Below, piece after piece: positions 47,214 through 58,150 of a stretch of DNA of 64,000 nt (the first letter of the stretch is position 1; each line of letters begins with the position of its first letter). The DNA comes from Eucommia ulmoides (Eukaryota; Streptophyta; Magnoliopsida; Garryales; Eucommiaceae). The notes under the pieces are model-generated. The model saw nothing but the letters and a program-made list of their open reading frames with translations, was not told where the DNA came from and searched no databases. The DNA lies in NCBI GenBank assembly GCA_016647705.1, contig CM028338.1:21225577-21289576 (forward strand). The letters are read 5' to 3'. Made by a program: the position numbers and the translations under genes.

Positions 47214-48590
47214 GACTGCATAAAATTAAATATACATGCTTATAATTAAAATTGAGACTTATAAACTTATACCATGTTTTACTAATGTAAATCATGATCC
47301 AAAATTCAAGAATCTAGTGACATAAAACTTGCCTATGGGCTAAAGTTCTAATTCAATTAGATTCGGTTATAACCTTACGATAAAACTATCAAATTATGTT
47401 CATTTCTTAATTCCTGTGGGTAAATTAAGAAATATAATTTGATATTTTATCCTAATTAATCATGCAAATATAATAAAAATTCCTATGGGATAAAATATAT
47501 TATATTACGTATGATTAACCACAATTAATGTCATAATGTGATTTTTAATATAATTTCAATTAATTAAAGATGCTGTAGCTACTCTTTAATTAATTAAAAT
47601 CATATTGATCACTCAACATTAAATAATTCATACTTTATCATAATGTGATCCTTAATACTTAATATATAATTCTAATTAACTAAAGATGCTGTGGCTATTC
47701 TTTAATTAATTAAAATTATATGGATCACTCAAAATTAAATAATAATGGTCCAAATTTATTGTATAAACTATAAGCAATAAATACAAAATTGAACATCACT
47801 GTACTAATATTGTATGTATAATAAAATAATAAATTATACATACAAAATAACATAATAAATAATATAAGCACATGTATTTTCAAAATTTAAATTGGCTAGA
47901 GTAAATGTGTATTATTTAGTCTCCATATTATATGTAAAATAATTAACAAATGTTAAACTTACAATTAATTTCAATTAATAATGCACACTGACTTGCCATT
48001 AATAAATATGAATCGTGACAACTTATTAACAGCAAACTCAAGTTGCCTGATTGGTTGTGACATTCTGCAATAGCCGAGAGGGTTGAGGATCAAACCCTCT
48101 TAGGCACAAAGTTTAAGTCCCTTAGTTACACTCTTTTAATCCACTTAAAAGAAAATGCAACAAAAAACAAGTAAGGGTCAAGAATCGACCCCCGGACATA
48201 GGCGCATGTCGGTCCAAATCCATGGAGAAGGCGCCACTGAACAAACATGTATGTGACACAAGATCGCGGTAATAAACTATAACTAAGGCATTCTGCTGAT
48301 TGGCCAAGTTATCAAAACGATGTCGTTGCAGTCGTCTTCTACATTAATCTTACCCTAGATCAGAAGGTTACGAACAGAAGATGCAGACATTTTTTCTAAA
48401 GTTCAAAAAATCATATAAAATTGATCGTGAGTCCAAATTTCACGAAATTTATATCGTAGAACTTGTAATGAAACGTAGAATTTTAATATACAAAAATTTC
48501 CCATAAATATTGAAGTTTTCGAAAAACCCAGTTTAAGCCATTAATGAAAAATTCATGAATCTAAATGCGAGAACAAGACAGAGGCAAAAA
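47214..48590 (-). other. Copia 5' leader, about 1.4 kb
   Basis: Untranslated region between primer-binding site and gag start. AT-rich. It contains a direct duplication of about 115 bp at 47521-47755 (CATAATGTGATTTTTAATAT and AAAGATGCTGTAGCTA, repeated as CATAATGTGATCCTTAATAC and AAAGATGCTGTGGCTA). No frame of note. Confidence 0.7.
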
Positions 48591-48604
48591 TGGCTCTGAT
48601 ACCA
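48591..48604 (-). other. Copia primer-binding site (initiator Met tRNA type)
   Basis: TGGTATCAGAGCCA on the minus strand, two bases after the 5' LTR. TGGTATCAGAGC is the standard plant copia site complementary to the 3' end of initiator methionine tRNA. Confidence 0.9.
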
Positions 48605-48606
48605 AC

Positions 48607-49101
48607 TGTGGGAATAACTATAACGATCCAAACGTGCTCATGCATATAAAATAAGCAATTAGATCAATGCGGAAATAAAAATGAACGGGTCAATGCGTAC
48701 CTCCAGCCATTGATGTTCTCGGTTGCTCAAGATCACGGGAAATGTTGGTTTCGGGTTAAGGCTCTTCTAAACCTTCTTCAATCTCGGTTTGATGGTGATT
48801 ATGGTTTCTAAAATGAGATTGTAGGCTTAGGGAACCAAAACCTTATCCACAGCCCCTTTATATAGACTCTTCCCATCAAAGAGTCGGTTTTGGACGTGTA
48901 GAAAAGTAGTGGGCAGTTAGCTATCCATGAACCCACGTTTTGTAACCCACTTAACCCATTCTTGTAGTGGTGGCCATGATCTACAAAAGATGAGGATATT
49001 CATGACGTGGATTCAAAGGTGGTTGGAGGAAGTTGATCCACCTTCCTAAAATGATAGAAGAATGGACCATGATCTTGAGGATTTTTAGGAAAAATCTAAC
49101 A
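48607..49101 (-). repeat. Copia 5' LTR
   Basis: Promoter-bearing LTR, 495 bp, same edges as the 3' LTR. TATA box at 48857-48864 on the minus strand, about 237 bp into the LTR. Confidence 0.95.
48857..48864 (-). promoter_or_regulatory. TATA box of the copia 5' LTR
   Basis: GTCTATATAAAGGGG on the minus strand, GC-rich downstream. It is the best core promoter in the LTR and identical in the 3' LTR. Confidence 0.7.
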
Positions 49102-49106
49102 ATTAA

Positions 49107-49640
49107 CGGGTCTAGAATTTGTGCAAAAAGTTGAATTTAAACATTTAAAAGAATTTTAGAATGTGTTGGGTATCCAAAATCGCCAAATAAAGATTGGTGC
49201 AAAATTGAAGGGTTAGCACCTCCCAGGCCCTTAGACTTGTACAATGTTACGAAATGGAAATAGATTAATTGGTTTACGATTTATTAAAAATGTATAATTT
49301 AAACTGTTAAGGAGGTTCGAAATGAGTTGGGTTTCAAAGCTTGCCTATAGGGTTTCGATCGGCTTTACAATCTAGGGTTAGAGCTACCCTAGATATTAAG
49401 ACTTGTAGGAAGACACAAATGAGACTCGGGCTAGGATTAAAAACACACACACACACACACACACACTAGAATTTAAACATTAAAACAAACTCAAAATGTG
49501 TATGGTGTCCAAAATAGCCAAATGGAGTTTGATTGGCACTAAATTCGAGAGTTAGGAACAACCCAAACACGAAGACTTATAAGATGTAATGTAAGTCAAA
49601 TATATGAAGAGGTTTAGGATTAATTATAAAAAGGGATAAT
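49107..49640. repeat. Degenerate tandem array, unit about 160 bp (second location)
   Basis: At least three units with AATTTAAACATTTAAAAG, GGTATCCAAAATCGCCAAAT, GGTGCAAAATTGAAGGGTTA, GCACCTCCCAGGCCCTTAGA and CTTGTA. The middle unit carries a (CA)n run at 49444-49466. It is the same sequence family as 36830-37190. Confidence 0.65.
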
Positions 49641-49936
49641 GACTTTTTTGGTTTCTCACAAATACAATCAGTGCTCAATTGGTCCCTCGTATTTGGAAAT
49701 AAATACATTTGGAACCTAACATTTCATTTTTACTTGAAATTGGAACTTTCTGTTAGGCCAACTTTTTATAGTAAGGGCATTTTGGTTGTTTCATATTCAA
49801 AGTAAATTTCCTCTATTCGGCCAATATGGATTAATTACACTTTTCACCCCTGTATTTCATTTAATTAATTCGATGGGTTAATTTAAAAAATTAAGCAAAC
49901 TATTAGGGTAGAAAGTGTTTTTTTTAATATTCTTTT
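49641..49936. other. Non-coding DNA of dispersed-repeat character
   Basis: AATTGGTCCCTCGTATTTGG and TTACACTTTTCACCCCTGTA are phrases common in plant dispersed repeats. No inverted ends or gene found. Confidence 0.3.
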
Positions 49937-50245
49937 CTACAGCTCCTTCTTTTCCACTTCTCCACCATATCTGTATCTTCCATCATCTCTAAATCCTCCT
50001 CCATCGCGACGTCCACATCCGTATCCACCACCATCCCTATATCCATCTCCACCGTATCCATCGCCATCGCGATGGCCACCACTACCATATCCATCACCAC
50101 CGTAACTGTCACCACCTTCGCGGCGACCACCACGGAAACGATTGCCTCTGCCTCCACCACCACCGTTTCCTTGGAACTAAGCCTCTTTCACAGAAATGTT
50201 ACGTCCCTTGAGATCCTAACCGTTCATTCCCTGAGCTTCGAATAT
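49937..50245 (-). pseudogene. Glycine-rich RNA-binding protein fragment (RRM tail plus Gly-rich domain)
   Basis: Plant glycine-rich RNA-binding proteins have one RRM and a C-terminal Gly/Arg/Tyr tail and act in RNA processing and stress response. On the minus strand, MNG, stop, DLKGRNISVKEA, stop, FQGNGGGGGRGNRFRGG gives the end of the RRM (normally MNGQDLDGRNITVNEAQ). It continues as RREGGDSYGGDGYGSGG with GDGYGGDGYRDGG repeats and ends at a TAG (49937-49939). RNP1 and RNP2 are missing. Two in-frame stops at Gln positions show it is dead. The frames with Val/Met/Asp or Thr/Ser repeats across it are shadows. It is either a truncated retropseudogene or a fragment carried by a transposon. Confidence 0.75.
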
Positions 50246-50690
50246 ATAGATCGGCAGTGGGCTGCATCTCTCACGGTTATCCCAAATATTCTCCGCCTAC
50301 AGCACTACTGAGCTATAGATGCGAAATTGATAAGTATTAGATTAGAAAAGAGAAAAGTTATCATATCTATTTAATGACAGAAATCACTCATCTCTTACAG
50401 CGGAGTTTGTGTGTAAATGCGAGAATGACGTAAGGCAAAACAAATAATGGATCAGACGACATTGGTTCTTCAACTTCAAATGGGGGAAATCCAATTAATC
50501 AACAGATTCGATGAAATTACTAGAACAATTCATATCTGTTGGTTTTGAAAAATGCCTAATAATCACAATTGGTCGAATCAGAGTTTACGTGGATGGTTAA
50601 TGGTGATCTGCAAATGATTTGCCTTAAATGAAAATTCATTTAATTCCTTGTCCTTGAGTCTTTATGTGATCGAGCTGATCTGAGTAGTTT
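50246..50690. other. Spacer between pseudogene and gypsy element
   Basis: No gene recognised. The first 70 bases may be decayed RRM sequence on the minus strand, but I cannot read the RNP motifs. Confidence 0.3.
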
Positions 50691-51560
50691 CCAACTTGAG
50701 CTCCAAGCATGTACCTGTACAGGACCCATCAGGGTTGTGCCTAACGAAGCCCTTCCTGCGTGAGAGTAAGAGCTCGGGAGAGGTAAATATGTAAATGCTT
50801 TTTATAATCTACCAGCATTACCTTCCATAATACTATTCACTTTTGCTTTTATAGGAGAAAACCTTATTAGCATTTTTGGAGATTAGACACCTTAAGCTCG
50901 ATTATCAACCTTAACACAGCACGTGGTAGAGAAAATGGCATATCAAGAGAATAGAGCCTTCGGCATGGGCTTTTTAATGTTGATGGAGAAGTCCATGGGC
51001 CGATATGTCAACGAAGACGGAGAACCGACCTGGATACAAAAATAGAGCTGAGGAGAATAAACCGATCATAACAACTCTGGTTAAAATTCATTTGACTGTA
51101 GAAGGTTTGCAGTTACAATCTTCTTTGGTTAAGAGTTTTGGCCTGAGTCAACCGAGCTGAGACAACCGATTAGAAGTTTGTATCGATCCGAGCACAAGCT
51201 TTAGCATAAACCTCATCAATGCTTCCTGCCACATCAGACGCTTGATCCACATAGAAGGCATAGGTGGAATAATTTGGGGGCGGTTGGTTTTTACCCTCAT
51301 CAATTGTCCTCCAGCCTCTATCGTTGAGATAGAACATAAGACGCTAGGGGTTCTGCTCTACCCGTGATTTGATAAAAGATGAGATTTTGTTAGCAGGAAA
51401 AACTTGCTCAGCGTGGGAAAATAGCATAGTAATCCGCTATTTTGATTTCTCAAGAAGCCTCCCTGCAACTCCTCGGATGCGTGATACGTATCCCGTCCTT
51501 TCTGATGGGCTCGAGGATCGGGGCGCCCTCCAACTTCAGATAACGTGACAATTCAGTAGG
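50690..51560 (-). other. Probable 3' LTR region of the Tat-type gypsy element
   Basis: It lies beyond the 3' end of the gypsy coding block and holds a minus-strand TATA (CTCCTATAAAA, 50847-50855) and GAGCTCTTACTCTCACGC just downstream of it, as expected for an LTR promoter and R region. The partner LTR would lie right of 64000, so neither edge can be fixed. Confidence 0.35.
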
Positions 51561-51570
51561 ACATCACTTC

Positions 51571-51578
51571 TATAAATA
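51571..51578 (+). promoter_or_regulatory. TATA box of the antisense additional gene
   Basis: CTTCTATAAATAGAGGCC on the plus strand, about 97 bp upstream of the ATG at 51668 and followed by CT-rich leader sequence. It faces away from the element's gag-pol direction. Confidence 0.55.
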
Positions 51579-51667
51579 GAGGCCTTCCTCTTGCCTATTT
51601 CTCCACACCTGAGTTCCTTGAGCAGTTCTTTTCTTCCCAACCACGGTACTCCTCTCTTCTATTTTTT

Positions 51668-54076
51668 ATGTCTTTTTTTTCTTATTCTCAAGGGTATAGC
51701 CCAAGCTCAGGGTCCATCTCTTCTGAGCGAACTCTCTCGGTATCCCCTCCTTCAGTAGATCTAGCCCAGCTCGTTTCTGGAGGAAATTGATTAGATGTAT
51801 TTATCATCTGAAAGGGCTCGCAAGTTCAGCTAGGTGGAGCCTTCTTAGCCCTCTGTTGTAACTTGTAGAACCGATCGATCTAGAGTCCAAGGAGGGGTAA
51901 GTTCTTATAGGGATCCCAGAACCGAGCTTGGTATAGGTCTTGCTAACGAGTCTGGTTTAGAGGATCTGACCATCTTGGAGGCTTTTCCTCTTTCGTTTGG
52001 TCAGGGTGTGACGGCCAACAATAACCCTAACTAACCTGTTTATCAGGTCCCAACAGACAGCCTAACCTAGGGAATAAAGTTCAACATGATTGAGGATGAG
52101 ATGAAAACGTCCAAGAGTACCTACTCCTTCCCGAACTTAGTGGAGCTAAAGGCTCCCCAGGTAGAGAAACGCACATGTGCATCTCCGAAAGGATTCATAA
52201 TGGTGTATATGGATCAACTTCTGGCTGGCCTGTGCTTTCCTCTTTATTCGTAGATTCGGGCTGTTTGTTCGAAGCTCAGGTTATGTCCATAAAAGTTCAC
52301 TCCGAATAGTATGAGGATGGTTGTGGTCTCCTATATCATATTTTGTGCTGAAAGGGTTCCCCCATCCCTAGATCTCTTTCGGGCCCTCTTTTTTGCTAAG
52401 TCCATGCCTAGAGGCAAGGGATAGTACTATATTGCTGCCCGACAATAATTCCTAGGCAAGTACGGTCAATCTATCAAGGGTTGGAAGCTGATGTTCTTCT
52501 TTCTCGGGGGAACTAGATGGGAGTCGACGTAGGAGAGGACATGAACTACCCTATCCATAGGCACTAGGGGAACATGGGAAGTATATGTCCTAGAAGCGAG
52601 TTAAATCTATTTCTCGGTATCAATTTCTAACTTTGTGTTTTTTCTGTTTACCCAACACTAAAGAAGTCGAAGAAGAAAAACATTCTCAGCCCGGAGCTCA
52701 TCGAAGACAAGGATCGAGTCCTCTAGACTGTTTTCAACCATGTGAAGGAGCTAATCAAATCAACTTTATACGACCTGTACTTTTGGCGAGACTCTTCCCA
52801 ACCAAAGTTGGTTCTTAATGATTCTTCCTTGAACAGTAAGCTACTTTTTCCCTTCTCGGTATCTTTTCTTCACTTATTTTTTTCCTTTTTACTTAACTAG
52901 TTTATCTTTCATGCAGTTATGGACAGAGTTGTCCTGAGAAAAATTATCAAGGAGAGACAAGACAAAGAATCCGTTGAAGCCCCCAACTCTCAATAGGGAG
53001 CTTAGCTTAGGGAGGTTGCCCAGGAACAAGAGCCCATCTCAGCAAGGACTATGCCCCACCGGACCCCTACGAGGTCAGCGCCGAAAAGGGCGACCCTTTC
53101 CACAGAGATACCCCCTACTCCAGTAGAAAGGGTCAGCCCAGCCCCATCTAAAAGGCGAAATAAGAGGAAGAGGAAGGTGATAGAGGCCAAGGTTGAGTCA
53201 AAGTCAAAACGAGGAAAGAATGACAACCAGTCCCAACACAAGGAGAAGAACAAATCCTTCTCCATGCTCGACACTGGCCTACAGCTCAAGAAATGCATCA
53301 TTGACCTTCCCGATCTCCTCCCTAACTTTATCCACAAGATTACTCCTCGTGATGATCACCCCAAAATTAAATCAAAGAACGACATGAAGCTCATCATGGA
53401 GCTCTACAAAGACGCCATGGCGATAAGTTCCTTCCTTAGTAATTTTTCTTTACTTAGAAATTATTTTAGTTTTTAACATAATTATATCTTTTTAATGCAC
53501 AACCTCTTCAAGGTAGCTAAGGTGGGCCTTCGCCTCAACCAAGCCAGCGAGGAGAAGAAGGTCCTCACCGAGGAAAAATCAAATTTGGTAAAGGGCCTTA
53601 ATGACCTGCACGAGAAGATCTGAGAGCTTAGTGCCGATGACCAAAAGCTCAAGGCCAAATTGGATACACTGACTAAAGAGAATTACCAACTGAGCAACCA
53701 GGTCAGTAAGCTGAAGGTCGACCTCTTAGAGGTGATCAGACGGTTGTCAGCTGCCGAGAAAGAGAAGTGAGAAGCCATTGTCCGGGCTAAGCGAGAAGCT
53801 GTAGACAACTGGAAGGCCAATTAGGAGTTCGGGAACTCCAAGCTCAACATTGGGCCCAACGTGATGCAAGAAGGATTTGATACGTCGATCAACTCCTTGA
53901 GGTGCCAATACCCCGACTTCCCTTACCAAATATCAAAATAGAGTTCTCTGTCATAGAATGAGAGGATAAGGGTACTAAGTCCAGTTACGTAGATGAGGAA
54001 ACTAGTAGGGAAGGAAGCAAGGTTGGAGCTAGCAGCGCCGAGAAGGGGGGGTGCTCAGGCCAAGCCATCCTATTAA
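51668..54076 (+). pseudogene. Antisense additional ORF of a Tat-type gypsy element (Transposase_28-like)
   Basis: The ATG opens MSFFSYSQGYSPSSGSISSE, a Ser-rich start. At 52200-52510 the frame gives MVYMDQLLAGLCFPLYS, PPSLDLFRALFFAKSMPRGK and YGQSIKGWKLMFFFLGGTRW. This matches the 'putative gypsy type transposon' domain (Pfam PF04195 pattern: D-Q-L-x-A-G-L-x-x-P ... W-K-x-x-F-F). After an apparent intron, 52919 onward encodes a basic linker (PSKRRNKRKRKVIEAKVE) and a coiled coil (VAKVGLRLNQASEEKKVLTE; about 53515-53830). At least ten stops disrupt it. It lies between pol and the 3' LTR on the strand opposite gag-pol, where Tat elements such as Grande carry an extra gene. Function unknown in the family. 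Confidence 0.7.
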
Positions 54077-55093
54077 CTTCAATCCTGGAGATTTTTAAAT
54101 GTTTGCTCTAGTTTTTTTTTTCTTGTTGTTGTTGTCCAAAATGGGCTTTTTGTATCGGGCTGGAACCCCATGATGTAAATACATTTTTGATGCAATGACA
54201 AAACTAGTCTTCCCAGTAATTCATCCACTGTTTAATTGTTTAGTTTGATTGGTATCTTTCCTTTACTTGTATGCTTCGCTCGTTGCTTGCACAATAGTAA
54301 TTATGACTCATCTAAATATCCCAATCTTAAATGAACGTCCTTAAACATTTAGCACGGCGCTCAGCATGGTCACTTTCTATCACTCGAAAAACTTGTTTTG
54401 TTAATTTTTTAACTTGTAACTTTAGCTACCGAACAGATTCTAATCATTAACAAAACTTGAAACTACCCTAATCACAACCCCAAGGAGAATTAAACCTCAA
54501 TCAAATGCTACACCGAGGAGAATAAAACCTCAACCAAATACGACACCAAAAAGAATAATACTGCACCCAAGCGTCAAAGATCCGGTCTATCTTTTCGCCT
54601 TTCACCACACTTATTATCATTCTTCTCCCTAGCCGACTATATGAGCTCGGTGTTGCCAGGCTCGGGTAGTCCGATCTAAGATATGACCCTCTTAGTCCCC
54701 AAGGGTGCAATACTTCGGTTGGCTTTTTGTGGCCGGTCATAGATGAGTTCACCGTAGTCGGGCTCATCCTTGAACTTTTTTCGGATTATATCAATTTAGT
54801 CCTTGGAAGAGTGTCGTCCTTTTATATTACCTGACCGTGGTCGACTGTGAGGGGTAGAAGGTTAGCGGCAGGTCCTCAGACTCGATCGATGCCCTACCTT
54901 TGGTGGATGACATTGGTCTATCTTCGAGTACGGACTACCGACCTGGTGGGGGGTCTGGTTATCATCCTCGGCGGTTTGCGCTGGGATGTTGTTTTTGCAA
55001 AATAACACGAGTTAAGAGTACTTTGGTTCGAACACATTTTTCATTCATAGGAAACTTCATCACATACTTTAGAATTTAAAATTTCTATTGTCT
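54077..55093. other. Spacer between convergent antisense gene and pol
   Basis: Non-coding 3' UTR side of both genes. GAGAATTAAACCTCAA, GAGAATAAAACCTCAA and AAGAATAATACTGCA recur at about 54483, 54516 and 54552 as short tandem units. The minus frame at 54501-54767 has no domain. Confidence 0.5.
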
Positions 55094-56450
55094 TTACATC
55101 GATATTTCTTCTTTACAAAAATAATGTTTTAAGTGCTCGACATTCCAAGGGTGTCTCATAGGGACTCTCTCTTCAGTCTCGAGCTTGTAAGTGTTAGTCT
55201 AGGCTATGCGTTTGACTCTATACGGTGCCTCCCAAGTGGGAGCTAGCTTCCTGGCACTTTGGTCCTATGTGGCTAAGGTTACTTTTCTGAGTACAAGATC
55301 ATTGACGTCGAAAGAACGTGGTCGGACCCTCCAATCATAGTACCTTACTGCCCTCTGCTGATAAGTCGCTTGGTGTATCCTAGCCTTCTCTCTTTTATCT
55401 TCTAGGAGATCCAAATTCAACGCCAATACTGTTTCATTCTCAACTCGGTTGAAGGTGGCTGATGTTCTCAGTGATGATGGGATGGCGGCCTCAGAACTGT
55501 AGGTCATTGCAAAGGGCATTTTTCCCGTTGGGGTTCTAGACATGGTATGATATGCCCATAGGACGAGATATAGGTCCTCAACCCAAAAACCTTTAGACCT
55601 ATCAAGCATTGTCTTCATATTTTGCAAGATGGTTCGATTTGTGAGCTCGACCTAACCATTTGCTTGAGGATGACCTAGGGAGGAAAAATGTGTGTTGATC
55701 TCTAACCTCGAGCAGAGATTGGTAAATAGATCATTATCAAATTATTTACCATTGTCCGAGACGATGGCCTTGGGGATGCCAAATCGAAAAATCATACTCT
55801 CCCATATGAAATATTTGATTTTTTCTTTGGAAATCCGAGCTAGGGGCTCGACTTCCACTTACTTTGTGAAATAGTTGATAGCCACGATCAGGAATTTTCT
55901 CTAGCTGATCTCTTGAGGGAAGGGCCTGAGTAGGTCGATGCCCCACTAGGAGAACGAGCAGGGGCTAGTTATAGGCACCAACACGGTCAGTGGGACGTAG
56001 GGGTGAGCAATAAACCTTTGGCACTTATCTTATTTCTTCACATACTCATTTGTCTCTTCTAACATCTTGGGCCAGTAATACCCATGTTGGAGGAATTTAT
56101 GGGCCAAAGATCTGCCCCCTACTTGGTTACGGCATACCCTTCACAAACCTTTCTCATCACATATTCGGCCTCCTTAAGACAGAGACATCTAAAGTAAGGG
56201 CCTGAGAAGGATTTTCGATACAATACTCCATTGAGGACAGTATATCTCGCTGCCCAGTATATCATTCTTCTGGCTTCAGCTTCGTCGCTAGGTAGGGTAC
56301 CCTTTTCAAGATATACTTTGATCGGGTCCAACCAGGCTGATTTGTCACTAAGATTACAAATGGTCATGACTTTGTCTGAAATTGTTGTGCTCGGCTTGTC
56401 GAGATATTCTACAGGCACAGTTCTCTTTAAATTATACTCCTCCACTGAGA
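55094..56450 (-). pseudogene. Tat-type gypsy integrase
   Basis: Integrase joins the cDNA ends to host DNA in the nucleus. Reading down the minus strand: SAWLDPIKVYLEKG and NGVLYRKSFSGPYFRCL (56119-56445); HGYYWPKML and stop-DKCQRF of the HHCC zinc finger (first Cys of the pair lost, about 56020-56090); the core WGIDLLRPFPQ ... YFTK ... VEVEPLARIS (about 55850-55945); DN near 55750; HPQANG and FWVEDLYLVLWAYHTMSRTP with the SSEAAIP segment; a C-terminal KLAPTWEGPYRVKRIA stretch and WNVEHLKHYF; stop at 55094-55096. The VLWAY-x-T-x-x-RTPTGxxPF pattern is typical of Tat. Several stops and frameshifts. Confidence 0.85.
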
Positions 56451-58150
56451 CCAGGTTAGCTAGGGCGTCTGCATGCCTTTTCTTTCCCCTAGAGAATTTG
56501 AGTGACTTGAACTTTTGTGAAGTTCTTACTCTCTACAGAATGTCGCCATGCTCGAGTCTTTAACGAGGTAGTCCCCATTCACCTGGTTGACCACGAGCTG
56601 AGAATCGCAAAAGACCTAGAAAGTTTTTACATTAAAATCACATGCTAATCATAGTCATGCGAGCAGGGCTTCACACTCAGCCTCGTTATTTGTAGCTCGA
56701 AATCCTAAACGAAGAGCATATTCTACTTCTTTTTTTGTCAGGGGCCACGAGCACCATCTCGGCCAGGTACCCATTTATATTTGAGGAACAATCTGTGAAT
56801 AGCTATTAGGAGTCTAATCCTAGGTTAGTTTTCATGTTGGGGGACTCACTAACTTCCTTGGTAAAGGGAGTTATTCTCTCTTCCTCGGTAGCTTTCTGGT
56901 CGGTAATCGCTTGATCAATCGGGAAGGTGAGCTCGACAATAAAATATGCCAATAACTGACCCTTGATGGCTGTCCTTGATCGATAATCGATATGGAATTA
57001 TCGAAGCTCAAAACTATATTTTATTAACTGCCCATAAACATCAAGAGAATGAAGAATTTGTCTCAGTAGTTGATTAGTTAGGACAACAATGGTATGCGCT
57101 TGAAAGTATTGCCTCAGTTTCCTCGAGGCGATTAGCAAGGCGTATGTTAGTTTCTAAAACCACGAATATCTAGTCTCAGCATATGTGAGAACCCTACTAG
57201 AGTAGTATATCGGACTCTGGATACCGTTCTTCTCTCTTACTACGGCAGCGCTTACCACCATGGTAGATGCAGAGATATAGAGGAATAACTATTCTCCTCT
57301 TCTTGTTGTGCTGAGTAGAGAAGCCAAGAAGGGGTACTTGTTGAGCTCTTGGAATGTCGTTTCACATTCCTCGGACCACTTAATTTTTTTTTTGCCCAAA
57401 GTACTTTGAAGAAGGGGACACACTTCTTAGAGGAACATGAGATAAATTGGTTAAGTGCTGCCAGTCTTTCCGTAAGCATTTGGACTTCTTTCTTGGTATA
57501 GGGTGAGGACATCCCAAGCACGAAACCAATCTAGTCGTTATTGGAGTCAGTGCCCCGCCGATACACAATATACCCGAGGAATTTACCCGTAGAAACTCCA
57601 AATATACATGTGCTCGGGTTGAGCTTCATACATTTGCCTCAGAGTTTATTGAAGCTGGCCTGGAGGTGCCCAAGATGGTCTTGACCTCGGTTTCTTTTAA
57701 CCAGCATGTTGTCTATGTACACCTCCATCGTCTGAGCAATCTCCTCCTTAACATTTAATTAACCAATCTCTGGTAGGTAGCCCCAGCATTGCGTAGCCCA
57801 AACGGCATAACCTTGTAATAGTATATCCCCTTGTCTGTGATGAATGAGGTCTTGTTCTTATCAGGGGGTACATAGGGATTCGGTTGTAGCCAGCATACGC
57901 GTCGAGGAAGGTCAAGTGCTCATGCCCAGCAATAGTATTTATAACAATGTCTATCCTCGACAGGGGAAAGAAATCATTTGGGCAGGCTTTGTTTAAGTCC
58001 TTTAAATCTACACGAAGGCACCATTTGTTACCAGACATAGGAGCAAGGACTACATTAGATAACCAGTCCTGGAATTTAACCTACTCCACGATATCAGACT
58101 TTGTCAACTTATCCATTTCTTCTTCAATGATCTTCTGCTGGTTAGGATGA
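56451..58150 (-). pseudogene. Tat-type gypsy reverse transcriptase and RNase H
   Basis: Copies the element RNA into [55 protein letters not shown] (57870-58035), [32 protein letters not shown] (about 57765-57850), then a damaged Y-x-D-D region reading T-T-C-W, KFLGYIVY-like remains near 57560-57600, and LTERLAALNQFIS (about 57440-57485). A decayed RNase H follows; FRATNNEAECEALLA near 56660-56705 is the conserved A-T-N-N-x-A-E-x-E-A-L motif of the Tat archaeal-type RNase H. Frames shift repeatedly and the catalytic Y-x-D-D is not intact. Confidence 0.85.

Larger units (their letters stand above)
42382..49101 (-). mobile_element. Complete Ty1/copia LTR retrotransposon, recent insertion
   Basis: LTRs of 495 bp at 42382-42876 and 48607-49101 run TGTGGGAATAAC ... 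AATCTAACA on the plus strand and differ at only about six positions. ATTAA is duplicated outside both (42377-42381 and 49102-49106). Transcription is right to left: primer-binding site at 48591-48604, polypurine tract at 42877-42887, one gag-pol frame at 43158-47213. Order gag, protease, integrase, RT, RNase H is the copia order. Total 6.72 kb. It lies between a SINE and a tandem array. Confidence 0.95.

Noticed and set aside
49924..50311. Val/Met/Asp-repeat (minus) and Thr/Ser-repeat (plus) frames
   Set aside because: Shadows of the Gly-rich frame of the GRP pseudogene.
53002..53337. 111-codon minus-strand frame
   Set aside because: Antisense shadow of the plus-strand additional ORF, which has domain and coiled-coil support.
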